Below, piece after piece: positions 54,818 through 63,935 of a stretch of 64,000 bases of DNA; positions within the stretch are counted from its first letter, which is position 1; each line of letters starts with the position of its first letter. The translations under genes were made by a program, and so were the position numbers. The DNA is from CAYVUB01 sp964454675 (lineage in GTDB: Bacteria; Bacteroidota; Bacteroidia; Flavobacteriales; Flavobacteriaceae), in the NCBI GenBank assembly GCA_964454675.1, contig CAYVUB010000004.1, positions 1-64,000 on the forward strand, written 5' to 3'. The notes below the pieces were generated by a model. The model had not been told where the DNA came from. It did not search any database and was given only the letters and a program-made list of their open reading frames with translations.

Positions 54818-54840
54818 ACACCGCAAAATGCAGAGTTTTA
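54818..54840 (+). repeat. asnS tail, copy 2 (downstream of the insert)
   Basis: Identical over 23 bp to 54091-54113. It would encode the same residues but ends in TAG rather than TAA. Confidence 0.9.
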
Positions 54841-55017
54841 GCTTGAAAAAATTCAAAAGCGATTTGTCAGATTGGGCGCAGTCGGGACTTAAAGACCCGG
54901 AGTTCTCAACTGCGCCCGAACAGACAGCATTATTTCAATAATATTTTCATAAAACAATCTATATTTACAGATAACATAGATTGTTTTTTTTATTTTAGAG
55001 GAACCAAATTTTTAAGC
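54841..55017. other. Intergenic region with compound hairpin before rpoN
   Basis: GGGCGCAGT (54874-54882) pairs perfectly with ACTGCGCCC (54909-54917); inside, CGGG (54883-54886) can pair with CCCG (54896-54899). The 44-nt structure lies 33 bp beyond the second asnS tail and could be the end of the inserted element. The rest is AT-rich upstream DNA of rpoN. Confidence 0.6.
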
Positions 55018-56487
55018 ATGCTTAAACAATATTTACAGTTTAAATTATCACAAAAGTTGTCGCCGCAACAAATTCAATTGATGAAATTGATACAGTTGCC
55101 TACACAAGAATTTGAGCAACGTTTAAAGCAGGAAATCGAAGAAAATCCGGCACTGGAAAGCGGTAAAGAAACCGACGACGACAGCTATGATGATGCCTAT
55201 GATGAGTTTGACAACACGCAGGATGATGATTTTAATGATAATGAAACTATAGGTGAAGATATCAATGTGGATGAATACCTGAGTGATGACGAGATTCCCG
55301 ATTACCGCACGCAAACTAACAATTACAGCGACGATGATGACGATAAAGACATGCCGCTTGCTGCAGGCACTTCATTCACACAATATTTAACCTCGCAATT
55401 AAACACATTCAGGCTTACAGAAGACGAGCGTGTCATAGCCGAATTTCTGGTAGGCAGCGTTGACGAAAGCGGCTATATACGGCGTACATTGACAGAAATC
55501 ATGGACGATCTGGCATTTACCCAAAACGTTTTTACCGATGAAAAAGCCATTGAAAAAGTGCTGCATATTGTCCATCAGCTCGATCCTGCCGGTGTAGGCG
55601 CACGTGATCTTCAGGAATGTTTGAGCATACAGCTGCACCGCAAAGAAAAAAATCCCGATGTAGAACTGGCGGCAGATATTATTGATAATGCTTTTGAGCA
55701 ATTCACCAAAAAACACTATCAAAAGCTCATTCAAAAATTTGACATTACCGAAATCCAGCTTAAAGATGCTATTGATGAGATAGAGCGCCTTAACCCGAAA
55801 CCCGGAGGTTCTTATTCGGGAAACAATAAAATGGTGGAACATATTGTCCCCGATTTTGCCATTAAAATTATTGATGGCGAACTCGAGCTTACGCTTAACG
55901 GCAGAAATGCACCCGAGCTTCACGTATCGCGTGAATACACAGATATGCTAAGAGGTTATAAGGAAGCCAAAGACAAATCGAAATCTCAAAAAGATGCGGT
56001 ACAGTTTATCAAGCAAAAACTGGATGCCGCCAAATGGTTTATTGAAGCCATAAGGCAGCGCCAGCAAACGCTTTTTATTACCATGAGCGCCATTATGAAC
56101 TACCAAAGCGAGTATTTTTTAACAGGCGATGAACGCAAATTGCGCCCTATGATTTTAAAAGACATTGCCGACGAAATTGAGATGGACGTGTCAACCGTAT
56201 CGCGTGTGGCAAACAGCAAATATGTTGATACGCCTTATGGTACAAAGCTGATAAAAGAGTTCTTTTCAGAATCTATGACCAATGACCAGGGCGAAGAAGT
56301 ATCAACCCGAGAGATTAAAAAGATACTGGAAACGGTTATTGAAGATGAAGATAAACGCAAACCCTTAACAGACGACAGGCTTGCCGAGATATTGCTTGAA
56401 AAAGGCTACCCTATTGCCCGAAGAACCGTTGCGAAATACAGAGAACAGTTGGACATACCTGTGGCGAGATTACGCAAAAAGATATGA
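55018..56487 (+). CDS. rpoN: RNA polymerase sigma-54 factor
   Basis: A 489-residue sigma-54. Region I is the Gln/Leu-rich N-terminus (LSQKLSPQQIQLMKLIQLPTQEFEQ), followed by an acidic region (about 40-115), the core-binding domain, and the C-terminal DNA-binding region with the RpoN box ARRTVAKYRE. Sigma-54 needs an AAA+ activator, none of which is in this window. Its last codon overlaps the next gene by four bases. Confidence 0.97.
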   Translation: MLKQYLQFKLSQKLSPQQIQLMKLIQLPTQEFEQRLKQEIEENPALESGKETDDDSYDDAYDEFDNTQDDDFNDNETIGEDINVDEYLSDDEIPDYRTQTNNYSDDDDDKDMPLAAGTSFTQYLTSQLNTFRLTEDERVIAEFLVGSVDESGYIRRTLTEIMDDLAFTQNVFTDEKAIEKVLHIVHQLDPAGVGARDLQECLSIQLHRKEKNPDVELAADIIDNAFEQFTKKHYQKLIQKFDITEIQLKDAIDEIERLNPKPGGSYSGNNKMVEHIVPDFAIKIIDGELELTLNGRNAPELHVSREYTDMLRGYKEAKDKSKSQKDAVQFIKQKLDAAKWFIEAIRQRQQTLFITMSAIMNYQSEYFLTGDERKLRPMILKDIADEIEMDVSTVSRVANSKYVDTPYGTKLIKEFFSESMTNDQGEEVSTREIKKILETVIEDEDKRKPLTDDRLAEILLEKGYPIARRTVAKYREQLDIPVARLRKKI

Positions 56488-57092
56488 TGAACTTCTTAAT
56501 AAAAAGCTTTTCTTATGTGTTTCATCCGTTGATGATGCCGGTAATGGCACTTATCTTTTATTTTGCCAAATCGCCGCGTTTTGTTCCTGAGCCTATGATG
56601 AGAGCAAAATTGTTTTCAATCACCATTCTTACCGTCATATTACCCGTGTTGCTTTATCTTTTGTTAAAAACCATGAAAAGCGTCACATCTTTTGAACTCG
56701 ATACACCAAGAGAACGCCTGGTGCCGTTGCTGCTGTCTTGCGTTATCTGCCTGCTTATTATTTACAGGATACTGCCGGCACACGAAATCCTGGAGCTGCA
56801 TTTCTTTTTTGTAGGCACCTTATATTCATCAATAGCCTGTTTTATTCTGGCATTGTTCAATATCAAAGCCAGTATTCACATGATGGGAAGCTCGGGGTTT
56901 TTTATGTTTGCGGTTGCCATAAGCATTCATTATAAAATAAATATTATTGGTACGCTTGCGGTTATGAGCTTTATACTCGGGGCTATCGCCACATCGCGAT
57001 TATATATGAAAGCACATACGGGAACAGAACTGACTATCGGCTTTTTTGTAGGCGTGATTCCGCAGTTGGTATTACTTAATTTCTGGTTATAA
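56484..57092 (+). CDS. PAP2-like integral membrane protein
   Basis: A 202-residue protein with about six membrane helices. The segments IHMMGSSGFFMF and SRLYMKAHTGTELTIGF resemble motifs 2 and 3 of the PAP2 phosphatase family (SGH and SRxxxxxHxxxD), but the second His and the Asp are altered, so activity is uncertain. It overlaps rpoN by four bases (ATGA), implying co-translation, and the downstream gene converges with a 6-bp overlap. Confidence 0.78.
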   Translation: MMNFLIKSFSYVFHPLMMPVMALIFYFAKSPRFVPEPMMRAKLFSITILTVILPVLLYLLLKTMKSVTSFELDTPRERLVPLLLSCVICLLIIYRILPAHEILELHFFFVGTLYSSIACFILALFNIKASIHMMGSSGFFMFAVAISIHYKINIIGTLAVMSFILGAIATSRLYMKAHTGTELTIGFFVGVIPQLVLLNFWL

Positions 57093-57791
57093 AATATAAA
57101 ACATTAAACCTATTTTAACGGTGCTTACATCAATATTCTGCGTGTCCGTTTTTGCAGAATCCTTAAAAACAGGATTCAAACCGTAATACAAATGCAGGCT
57201 CCATGTCGAGTACCCAATACTGCACGTTAATCCATACTGAAGCTCATTAATATCATCGATATTTATATGTTTTATGATGCCGAGATTACCTTTATAGTTT
57301 GATGCGTTTGCAAAGACATAGCCAAATTTAACTCCGGTATAAATCCGCCAGAAATTATATTCGGTAGCAGTTGAGGTACGCCACCTGAATTCTACAGGAA
57401 CTTCTACCAGATAGGTTGTGAAATTATTTCGGTCTATATTTATATTATTTTGATTGGCAATTTCGTACGTGTAATTATTGTTGGCATCTTTAGAAATCAG
57501 CATGTTTTGATTGTATGAATTTAATGACAATCCAAGTCCAACTCCCAAAGCCACATTACGTCTTTCATTAACAGGCATATCCCGTATAAATCCCAAATGA
57601 AAACCGCTTGAAAAACCTCTTTGCGACATATCTTTAACCTTATTTGCCAGTAAATTGTAGGTTATAGAAACATAAAACTGGTCTTCCCTGTACTTGGTAT
57701 CCACAATCGTTGTATCTGTTACGGTTTGTTGCTGGGCAAAAAACTGAACAGGCAAAAGTAGGGCTACAAAAAAAAGGTGCTTAAAATTCAT
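57087..57791 (-). CDS. PorT-like outer-membrane beta-barrel protein
   Basis: A 234-residue protein with a signal peptide (MNFKHLFFVALLLPVQFFAQ) and a C-terminal eight-stranded-type barrel pattern. REDQFYVSITYNLL, SQRGFSSGFHLGFIRDMP and RRNVALGVGLGLSLNSYNQN match my memory of PorT, a type IX secretion system protein of Bacteroidota. If that is right, it supports protein export or gliding. Position next to rpoN and its PAP2-like partner fits what is seen in relatives. No other T9SS gene is in the window. Confidence 0.78.
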   Translation of the reverse strand: MNFKHLFFVALLLPVQFFAQQQTVTDTTIVDTKYREDQFYVSITYNLLANKVKDMSQRGFSSGFHLGFIRDMPVNERRNVALGVGLGLSLNSYNQNMLISKDANNNYTYEIANQNNINIDRNNFTTYLVEVPVEFRWRTSTATEYNFWRIYTGVKFGYVFANASNYKGNLGIIKHINIDDINELQYGLTCSIGYSTWSLHLYYGLNPVFKDSAKTDTQNIDVSTVKIGLMFYIL

Positions 57792-57872
57792 ACTGCAAAT
57801 ATAAGATTTGTAACCGTTTGTAGTAAAAAAATAAGGATTTGAAAATGTATAACAGGAATTTTCAAAAAAGAA

Positions 57873-57902
57873 AACAGTTTGCAGTATAAATTACAAACTG
57901 TT
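57873..57902 (-). terminator. Terminator of the universal stress protein gene
   Basis: AACAGTTTG (57873-57881) pairs with CAAACTGTT (57894-57902); on the minus strand the stem is followed by a T-rich run. Confidence 0.7.
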
Positions 57903-57946
57903 AAGCAAAAAAGAATGCATTCAACAAAACCCTTATTTTTTTGTTT

Positions 57947-58771
57947 TTATATCTTAAACGTAATCACAGGACGCTTGGCATGGTTTACAAGGTCTTCACT
58001 TATGCTGCCGTTAAAGAAGTGTGCAATACCTTGCCTGCCGTGAGTGCTTATACCTATCAAATCGGCATTGAGTTCTTTTGAAAAATTCAGAATACCTTGT
58101 TCTACACTTTCATCATTATAAACGTTCAATGTGTAATTTGAATAATCATAATCTTTAATAAACTCGTTAATACGTTTTTTAGATTCGGCTGTGGTTGTAA
58201 AGTTATTGGCAGTATTTACCATCAGTAAATGAATTTTTGCATTAAAAGTTTTTGCAAAATCAACAGCTTGCCGGTAAGTTTCTTTGTTATCCTTTTTAAA
58301 ATCGGATGCAAATACAAAATCGTCAACCTTAAAATTATCATGCTCGTTTTTAATAACCAATACAGGAACGCGTGAAGTTCTCACCACTTTTTCGGCGTTA
58401 GAGCCTATAAATATTTCCTTAAACCCACTTGCACCGTGCGAGCCCATTACAATCATATCAACACCGTGTTCCTGTCCCGATTCTGCAATACCGCTGAATG
58501 TTTGATGATTTTTGACAATTTCTGTTACCTCAATGTCTTTAAGGTAGTCTTTAGAACGTATGACTTCAAACTTTTGATGAGCCATTTTCATAAAAAACAT
58601 AGCTTCCGGTAACGGACTGTGAGTACTCATGGCATCCACTTCCTGAATAGGAATTTCAAGCATGTGAAGTAAAAAAATCTCACTGCCGTACTTTTTTGCT
58701 AATTGAGCCGCAACTTTTAAAGCATTTTCAGCTTCTTTTGAAAAATCTGTAGGAACTAATATTTTTTTCAT
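57947..58771 (-). CDS. Universal stress protein, tandem UspA domains
   Basis: A 274-residue protein with two UspA domains. The first begins MKKILVPTDFSKEAENALKVAAQLA and carries the ATP-binding GxxGxxGxxxxxxGS-type run MGSHGASGFKEIFIGSNAEKVVR; the second has ISTHGRQGIAHFFNGSISEDLV. Start is the ATG at 58771; an in-frame ATG at 58795 adds eight residues not seen in the family. It is divergent from the rimP operon. Confidence 0.9.
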   Translation of the reverse strand: MKKILVPTDFSKEAENALKVAAQLAKKYGSEIFLLHMLEIPIQEVDAMSTHSPLPEAMFFMKMAHQKFEVIRSKDYLKDIEVTEIVKNHQTFSGIAESGQEHGVDMIVMGSHGASGFKEIFIGSNAEKVVRTSRVPVLVIKNEHDNFKVDDFVFASDFKKDNKETYRQAVDFAKTFNAKIHLLMVNTANNFTTTAESKKRINEFIKDYDYSNYTLNVYNDESVEQGILNFSKELNADLIGISTHGRQGIAHFFNGSISEDLVNHAKRPVITFKI

Positions 58772-58827
58772 AAAACGATGGTATTTTGTAAGCAATAAAT
58801 TTACTAAAAAAAACGACTTTCAGGCAA

Positions 58828-58859
58828 TTGTGTATATCAATAAAAAAGTTGTATATTTG
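58828..58859 (+). promoter_or_regulatory. Promoter of rimP-nusA-infB
   Basis: TTG (58828-58830), a 21-bp spacer and TATATTTG (58852-58859) match the flavobacterial consensus. About 60 nt of leader follow, including the hairpin at 58886-58910. Confidence 0.75.
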
Positions 58860-58885
58860 CACCGCAGTAAGAGAAAAAAATAATT

Positions 58886-58910
58886 GAGGGGACAAAAGTC
58901 CCCTCTTTTT
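58886..58910 (+). promoter_or_regulatory. Terminator-like hairpin in the rimP leader
   Basis: GAGGGGAC (58886-58893), loop AAAA, GTCCCCTC (58898-58905) and TTTTT (58906-58910) form a textbook intrinsic-terminator shape. It lies 26 nt after the promoter box and ends 10 nt before the rimP start. A terminator in front of the operon that encodes NusA suggests attenuation. The alternative, that it ends an unseen upstream transcript, seems less likely because usp is divergent. Confidence 0.8.
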
Positions 58911-58920
58911 ATACCAAAAG

Positions 58921-59388
58921 ATGCTCAAAGATACGCATGTTAAATCATTAATAGAAAAAGGCTTGGAAGAACGCCCCGATCTTTTTCTGATAGATTTTAC
59001 AATAACAACAGACAACAAAATCAATATTATAATAGATGGAGACAAAGGTGTTTCTGTTGACGATTGTATTTTTATAAGCCGTGCCGTTGAGCATAATCTG
59101 GACAGGGAAGAAGAAGATTTTGCACTTGAAGTAGCCTCTGCCGGCGCAACATCGCCTTTGGTAAACCGCAGGCAGTATAAAAAAAATGTAGGCAGAGTTC
59201 TTGACGTAAAATCAACAGCTTACGGGAAAATAGAAGCCAACCTCGCCGATGCTGATGATACACACATCACATTGGAGTGGAAAGCAAAAGAACCTAAGCC
59301 GGTAGGCAAAGGAAAAATAGTAGTAAATAAGCAGGCTAAAATAGCTTACAATGATATTTTAGAAGCAAAAGTTGTAATAAAATTTTAA
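58921..59388 (+). CDS. rimP: Ribosome maturation factor RimP
   Basis: A 155-residue protein needed to mature the 30S subunit. N-terminal alpha/beta domain (DKINIIIDGDKGVSVDDCIFISRAVE, conserved) and a C-terminal Sm-like beta domain ending KIAYNDILEAKVVIKF are present. It begins the rimP-nusA-infB operon, the widespread order linking ribosome maturation with transcription and translation initiation. Confidence 0.95.
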   Translation: MLKDTHVKSLIEKGLEERPDLFLIDFTITTDNKINIIIDGDKGVSVDDCIFISRAVEHNLDREEEDFALEVASAGATSPLVNRRQYKKNVGRVLDVKSTAYGKIEANLADADDTHITLEWKAKEPKPVGKGKIVVNKQAKIAYNDILEAKVVIKF

Positions 59389-59400
59389 TTTAATGTAGTT

Positions 59401-60633
59401 ATGGAAAATATTGCGTTAATCGATTCTTTCTCAGAATTTAAGGATGATAAATCAATCGATCGTGTGACGTTAATGGCGATTTTGGAAGACGTTTTAAGAA
59501 ATGCTCTAAAGAAGAAATACGGTGATGACGATAACTTTGATATCATTATAAACCCGGATAAAGGCGACTTGGAAATCTGGAGAAACCGTATCGTTGTTGC
59601 TGATGGCGAAGTAGAAGAACCAAACCAGGAAATAGAACTATCTGAAGCTCGTAAAATTGAGCCCGACTTTGAAGTTGGCGAAGATGTTGCCGAAGAAGTA
59701 AAACTTATCGACCTTGGAAGACGCTCAATCTTAGCGTTGAGACAAAACCTCATTTCAAAAATTCACGAGCACGACAACACCAATATTTACAAACAGTTTA
59801 AAGATTTAATAGGTGATATTTACTCTGCCGAAGTACACCACATACGCCACAAAGCCATCATATTACTTGATGATGAAGGCAATGAAATCGTACTTCCGAA
59901 AGAAAAGCAAATCCCTTCAGATTTTTTCCGTAAAGGCGAAAACGTAAAAGGCATCATAGAAAGTGTTGAGCTTAAAGGCAACAAACCTACCATCATCATG
60001 TCAAGAACAGCACCGGCATTCTTAGAAAAACTATTTGAACAGGAAATCCCTGAAGTTTTCGATGGGCTTATCACTATCAAAAACGTGGTAAGAATTCCGG
60101 GGGAAAAAGCAAAAGTAGCCGTAGATTCTTATGACGACCGTATTGATCCCGTAGGCGCATGTGTAGGTATGAAAGGCTCAAGAATACACGGCATTGTAAG
60201 AGAACTTGGCAACGAAAATATAGATGTTATCAATTACACAAACAACCTTCAGCTGTACATTACCAGAGCATTAAGCCCGGCAAGAGTCACTTCGGTTAAA
60301 ATAAACGAAGAAACCAAACGCGCAGAAGTATTGTTAAAACCCGAAGAAGTATCAAAAGCCATAGGCCGCGGCGGTCACAACATACGTTTGGCAGGCCAGC
60401 TCACAGGATATGAAATAGACGTATTCAGAGAAGGTGCCGAAGAAGATGTGGAATTATCAGAATTTTCAGACGAAATAGAAGGATGGATTATTGAAGAATT
60501 CAGCAAAGCAGGATTAGATACCGCAAAAAGTATTTTAGAGCAAGACCTTGAAGATTTGGTAAAACGAACAGATTTAGAAGAAGAAACAATATTAGACGTT
60601 ATCAGAATTCTTAAAGAAGAATTTGAAGAGTAA
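59401..60633 (+). CDS. nusA: Transcription termination/antitermination factor NusA
   Basis: A 410-residue NusA: N-terminal polymerase-binding domain (about 1-130), S1 domain (about 135-205, KGENVKGIIESVEL), then KH domains with the VGACVGMKGSRIHGIVREL and SKAIGRGGHNIRLAGQL motifs. The C-terminal acidic repeats of E. coli NusA are missing, as usual in Bacteroidota. It lies 12 bp after rimP. Confidence 0.96.
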   Translation: MENIALIDSFSEFKDDKSIDRVTLMAILEDVLRNALKKKYGDDDNFDIIINPDKGDLEIWRNRIVVADGEVEEPNQEIELSEARKIEPDFEVGEDVAEEVKLIDLGRRSILALRQNLISKIHEHDNTNIYKQFKDLIGDIYSAEVHHIRHKAIILLDDEGNEIVLPKEKQIPSDFFRKGENVKGIIESVELKGNKPTIIMSRTAPAFLEKLFEQEIPEVFDGLITIKNVVRIPGEKAKVAVDSYDDRIDPVGACVGMKGSRIHGIVRELGNENIDVINYTNNLQLYITRALSPARVTSVKINEETKRAEVLLKPEEVSKAIGRGGHNIRLAGQLTGYEIDVFREGAEEDVELSEFSDEIEGWIIEEFSKAGLDTAKSILEQDLEDLVKRTDLEEETILDVIRILKEEFEE

Positions 60634-60662
60634 CAATTTTACGTTATATTTAGAAGCAATTT

Positions 60663-63440
60663 ATGGCTGAAACAATTAGATTAAATAAGGTATTAAGAGA
60701 ACTCAATATTTCTATTGACCGTGCGGTTGACTTTTTAGAAACCAAAGGCGTAGAAGTTGAGAAGAGTCCTAATACCAAAATTTCAGAAGAAGTTTACGCA
60801 ATTCTTTCTAACGAATTTCAAACAGATGCAAGCAAAAAAATGGCATCTCAGGAAGTGAGTGAAGCAAAGCTTAAAGAAAAAGAAGAATTACGTGAACAGC
60901 GTGAGCGTGAACTTGAAGAAAAACTAAAAAAAGAAGAGGAAAGCAAACAAATTGTCAAAGCCAAAGCCGAATTAACAGGCCCAAAACAAGTTGGAAAAAT
61001 TGACTTAAACCCGGCAAAACCCGAACCTAAAGTTGAACCTGAAAAAGCTGAAGAAGTAAAACAGGAAACACCTAAAGTTGTAGAGCCTGAAAAACCGGAA
61101 CCCGTAAAAAAACCATCGGAGGTTGAAGAAAAACCAGAACCGGCAGTTGTAGTTAATAAGCCTAAAGAACCAACAATAGAGCATAAAGAGAAAGAATCAT
61201 CAAGCACGGAAGAAGAAATTGTTGAAACTAAATACCAAAAACTTACGGGCCCAAAAATTGCAGGCGAAAAGATAGACTTATCACAATTCAACAAGCCTAA
61301 AAAGAAAAAAGAAGACAGAAAACCAAATACACCTGCAAACACCAATACAAATAATGTATCAAATCCTAACAACGATGCCAACAAAAAGAAAAGGCGCCGT
61401 ATCAATAAAGGACCGGTAGGATCAGAAACAGATTCAAGACCAAATTTTGCAGGCGGTAACAAAAATAACCCGGGGCAAAAAGGCAATTTTAATAAAGGTA
61501 AAGGCAACAGACCTGTTACCATAAAAGAAGAACCAAGCGAAGCCGACGTACAAAGACAAGTACGCGAAACTCTTGAAAAACTCCAAGGAAAATCTGCCAA
61601 AAACAAAGGCGCAAAATACCGAAGAGACAAAAGAGACCAGCACCGTCAGCAAAGTGAAAGAGAAATTGAGCAGCAAGAAGCAGAAAGTAAAATCTTAAAG
61701 GTTACAGAGTTTGTTACCGCAAGCGAAATTGCAACCATGATGGATGTGCCGGTAACCCAGATTATATCTGCATGTATGTCACTCGGGATGATGGTAACAA
61801 TGAACCAGCGTCTCGATGCCGAAACACTTTCTATCGTAGCAGAAGAATTTGGCTTTGATGTGGAATTTGTAACAGCAGACCTTGAAGATTCTATTGAAGT
61901 TATTGAAGACAGCCCTGAAGATTTAGAAACACGTGCACCGATAGTAACCGTCATGGGTCACGTTGACCACGGTAAAACATCGTTGCTGGATTACATCCGT
62001 AAAGAAAATGTTATTGCAGGCGAATCCGGCGGTATCACACAACACATTGGTGCTTACGGCGTTAAACTCGACAGCGGACAACGAATCACATTCCTTGATA
62101 CGCCCGGTCACGAAGCCTTTACCGCTATGCGTGCCCGTGGTGCCCAGGTAACAGATTTGGCAATTATTGTTATTGCGGCCGATGATGACATTATGCCTCA
62201 AACCAAAGAAGCCATTGCGCATGCTCAGGCAGCCGGTGTACCAATCGTTTTTGCAATCAATAAAATTGATAAACAAGGTGCCAATCCCGAGAAAGTAAAA
62301 GAAAGCTTAGCCAACATGAACTTGCTGGTGGAAGATTGGGGTGGAAAAATACAGTCACACGACATATCTGCAAAAACAGGTGTCGGTGTTAAAGAACTAT
62401 TAGAAAAAGTATTGCTTGAAGCCGAAATATTAGAACTTAAAGCAAACCCTAATAAACCGGCGGCAGGAACCGTTGTCGAAGCATTTTTAGACAAAGGCCG
62501 CGGTTATGTCTCTACCATTTTGGTACAGGCAGGAACCTTAAAAGTAGGCGATTATGTTCTTGCCGGAAAAAACAGCGGCAAAGTAAAAGCCATGCATGAT
62601 GAACGAGGCAACAATGTTAAAGTTGCAGGTCCGTCAACACCGGTATCTATATTAGGACTTGACGGTGCGCCACAGGCAGGCGATAAATTCAGTGTGTTTG
62701 AAGATGAACGCGAAGCAAAACAAATTGCTGCCAAACGTACACAATTACGCCGTGAGCAATCTGTGCGTACACAACGCCACATCACACTTGATGAAATAGG
62801 ACGCCGTATTGCACTTGGAGACTTTAAAGAACTTAACATTATCCTTAAAGGTGACGTGGACGGTTCTGTTGAAGCACTTACTGATTCGTTCCAGAAATTG
62901 TCAACCGATGAAATTCAGGTTAACATCATCCATAAAGGTGTTGGAGCCATTACAGAAAGTGATGTATTGCTCGCAACGGCATCAGATGCGATTATCATAG
63001 GATTTAATGTAAGACCTATGGGCAATGCACGCCAAATTGCCGATAAAGAAGAAATTGACATCAGAACATACTCGATTATCTATGATGCTATCAACGATCT
63101 TAAAGATGCAATGGAAGGCATGTTGTCGCCGGAGATGAAAGAAGAAATTACAGGTACTGCCGAAATACGGGAAATATTTAAAGTCACAAAAGTTGGAAGC
63201 ATTGCAGGATGTATGGTGACCAACGGTAAAATATTCAGAAACTCCAACATTCGATTAATCAGAGACGGCGTTGTTATTTTTACCGGTGAACTGGCATCTT
63301 TAAAACGTTTTAAAGACGATGCAAAAGAAGTTTCAAAAGGATTTGACTGCGGATTGCAGATTAAAAACTACAATGACATCAATGAAAATGATATTATAGA
63401 AGCATTCCACGAAGTAGAAGTGAAAAAGAAATTAAAATAA
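60663..63440 (+). CDS. infB: Translation initiation factor IF-2
   Basis: A 925-residue GTPase that places initiator tRNA on the 30S subunit. A short N-terminal domain ([22 protein letters not shown]) is followed by a long Lys/Glu/Pro-rich linker (about 60-330). The G domain (about 420-590) carries [20 protein letters not shown] and NKID. C-terminal domains 2 and 3 and the initiator-tRNA-binding module complete it. Long linkers are common in Bacteroidota. It ends the rimP operon. Confidence 0.97.
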   Translation: MAETIRLNKVLRELNISIDRAVDFLETKGVEVEKSPNTKISEEVYAILSNEFQTDASKKMASQEVSEAKLKEKEELREQRERELEEKLKKEEESKQIVKAKAELTGPKQVGKIDLNPAKPEPKVEPEKAEEVKQETPKVVEPEKPEPVKKPSEVEEKPEPAVVVNKPKEPTIEHKEKESSSTEEEIVETKYQKLTGPKIAGEKIDLSQFNKPKKKKEDRKPNTPANTNTNNVSNPNNDANKKKRRRINKGPVGSETDSRPNFAGGNKNNPGQKGNFNKGKGNRPVTIKEEPSEADVQRQVRETLEKLQGKSAKNKGAKYRRDKRDQHRQQSEREIEQQEAESKILKVTEFVTASEIATMMDVPVTQIISACMSLGMMVTMNQRLDAETLSIVAEEFGFDVEFVTADLEDSIEVIEDSPEDLETRAPIVTVMGHVDHGKTSLLDYIRKENVIAGESGGITQHIGAYGVKLDSGQRITFLDTPGHEAFTAMRARGAQVTDLAIIVIAADDDIMPQTKEAIAHAQAAGVPIVFAINKIDKQGANPEKVKESLANMNLLVEDWGGKIQSHDISAKTGVGVKELLEKVLLEAEILELKANPNKPAAGTVVEAFLDKGRGYVSTILVQAGTLKVGDYVLAGKNSGKVKAMHDERGNNVKVAGPSTPVSILGLDGAPQAGDKFSVFEDEREAKQIAAKRTQLRREQSVRTQRHITLDEIGRRIALGDFKELNIILKGDVDGSVEALTDSFQKLSTDEIQVNIIHKGVGAITESDVLLATASDAIIIGFNVRPMGNARQIADKEEIDIRTYSIIYDAINDLKDAMEGMLSPEMKEEITGTAEIREIFKVTKVGSIAGCMVTNGKIFRNSNIRLIRDGVVIFTGELASLKRFKDDAKEVSKGFDCGLQIKNYNDINENDIIEAFHEVEVKKKLK

Positions 63441-63463
63441 TTTCCAACAATACCACATTACCT

Positions 63464-63492
63464 AAAAAGCAACCATCACCGGTTGCTTTTTT
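63464..63492 (+). terminator. Terminator after infB
   Basis: AAAAAGCAACC (63464-63474) pairs with GGTTGCTTTTT (63481-63491) around a 6-nt loop, with a T-run. Confidence 0.88.
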
Positions 63493-63577
63493 GTTTGTTA
63501 CCAAATAGTTTTCGGTCGCAGTTTTTAGTATTGAAAAGAATAATTATAAGCTCATTTAAACTTTTTATCACAAAAAC

Positions 63578-63607
63578 AAAACCCCTTCTAAAAATAGAAA
63601 GGGTTTT
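63578..63607 (-). terminator. Terminator after rpmA
   Basis: AAAACCC (63578-63584) and GGGTTTT (63601-63607) with added inner pairing of CTTCT and AGAAA. On the minus strand it ends in a T-rich run, as expected for the rplU-rpmA transcript. Confidence 0.78.
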
Positions 63608-63633
63608 AATATTATTAAAAACAACAGTTTCAA

Positions 63634-63894
63634 TTAAGCTTCAAACGGCTCAACAGAAACATACGATTTGTTGTCTTTTTTCTTTGTGAATTTCACAACG
63701 CCGTCCACTTTAGCATGCAACGTGTGGTCTTTAGAAGAATACACATTTTCACCCGGATGGTGCGTGTTGCCTCTTTGTCTTACGATGATGTTCCCTGCAA
63801 CAGCAGCCTGACCACCAAAAATTTTAACGCCAAGGCGTTTTGATTCTGATTCTCTACCGTTTTTAGAACTACCAACTCCTTTTTTATGAGCCAT
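63634..63894 (-). CDS. rpmA: 50S ribosomal protein L27
   Basis: An 86-residue L27 starting [22 protein letters not shown], with the conserved [25 protein letters not shown]. No N-terminal pro-sequence of the Firmicutes type is present. It follows rplU by about 40 bp. Confidence 0.97.
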   Translation of the reverse strand: MAHKKGVGSSKNGRESESKRLGVKIFGGQAAVAGNIIVRQRGNTHHPGENVYSSKDHTLHAKVDGVVKFTKKKDNKSYVSVEPFEA

Positions 63895-63935
63895 TGTCTT
63901 AAGGTTTTATAGTGTTAAACTTAAGCGGTTAGCAA

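Larger units (their letters stand above)
54115..54840. mobile_element. Insert at the 3' end of asnS, ending in a copy of the asnS tail
   Basis: Everything between the asnS stop and the second copy of the asnS tail. It contains a small hairpin (CAACT-AAAAA-AGTTG, 54127-54141), one kinase-like gene, and at its far end the 23-bp repeat (54818-54840). Duplication of a target gene's last codons on the far side of an insert is what site-specific integration at a gene end produces. No integrase is encoded. Confidence 0.65.

Noticed and set aside
54874..54917. A tRNA or tRNA fragment
   Set aside because: The outer stem resembles an acceptor stem, but there is no anticodon arm, T-loop or CCA, and the structure is too short.
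55399..55923. A 174-codon frame antisense to rpoN
   Set aside because: Lies inside the sigma-54 core domain and shows no family features.
60848..61630. A 260-codon frame antisense to infB
   Set aside because: It mirrors the Lys/Glu-rich linker of IF-2, giving a Ser/Phe/Leu-rich nonsense protein; the sense gene is certain.
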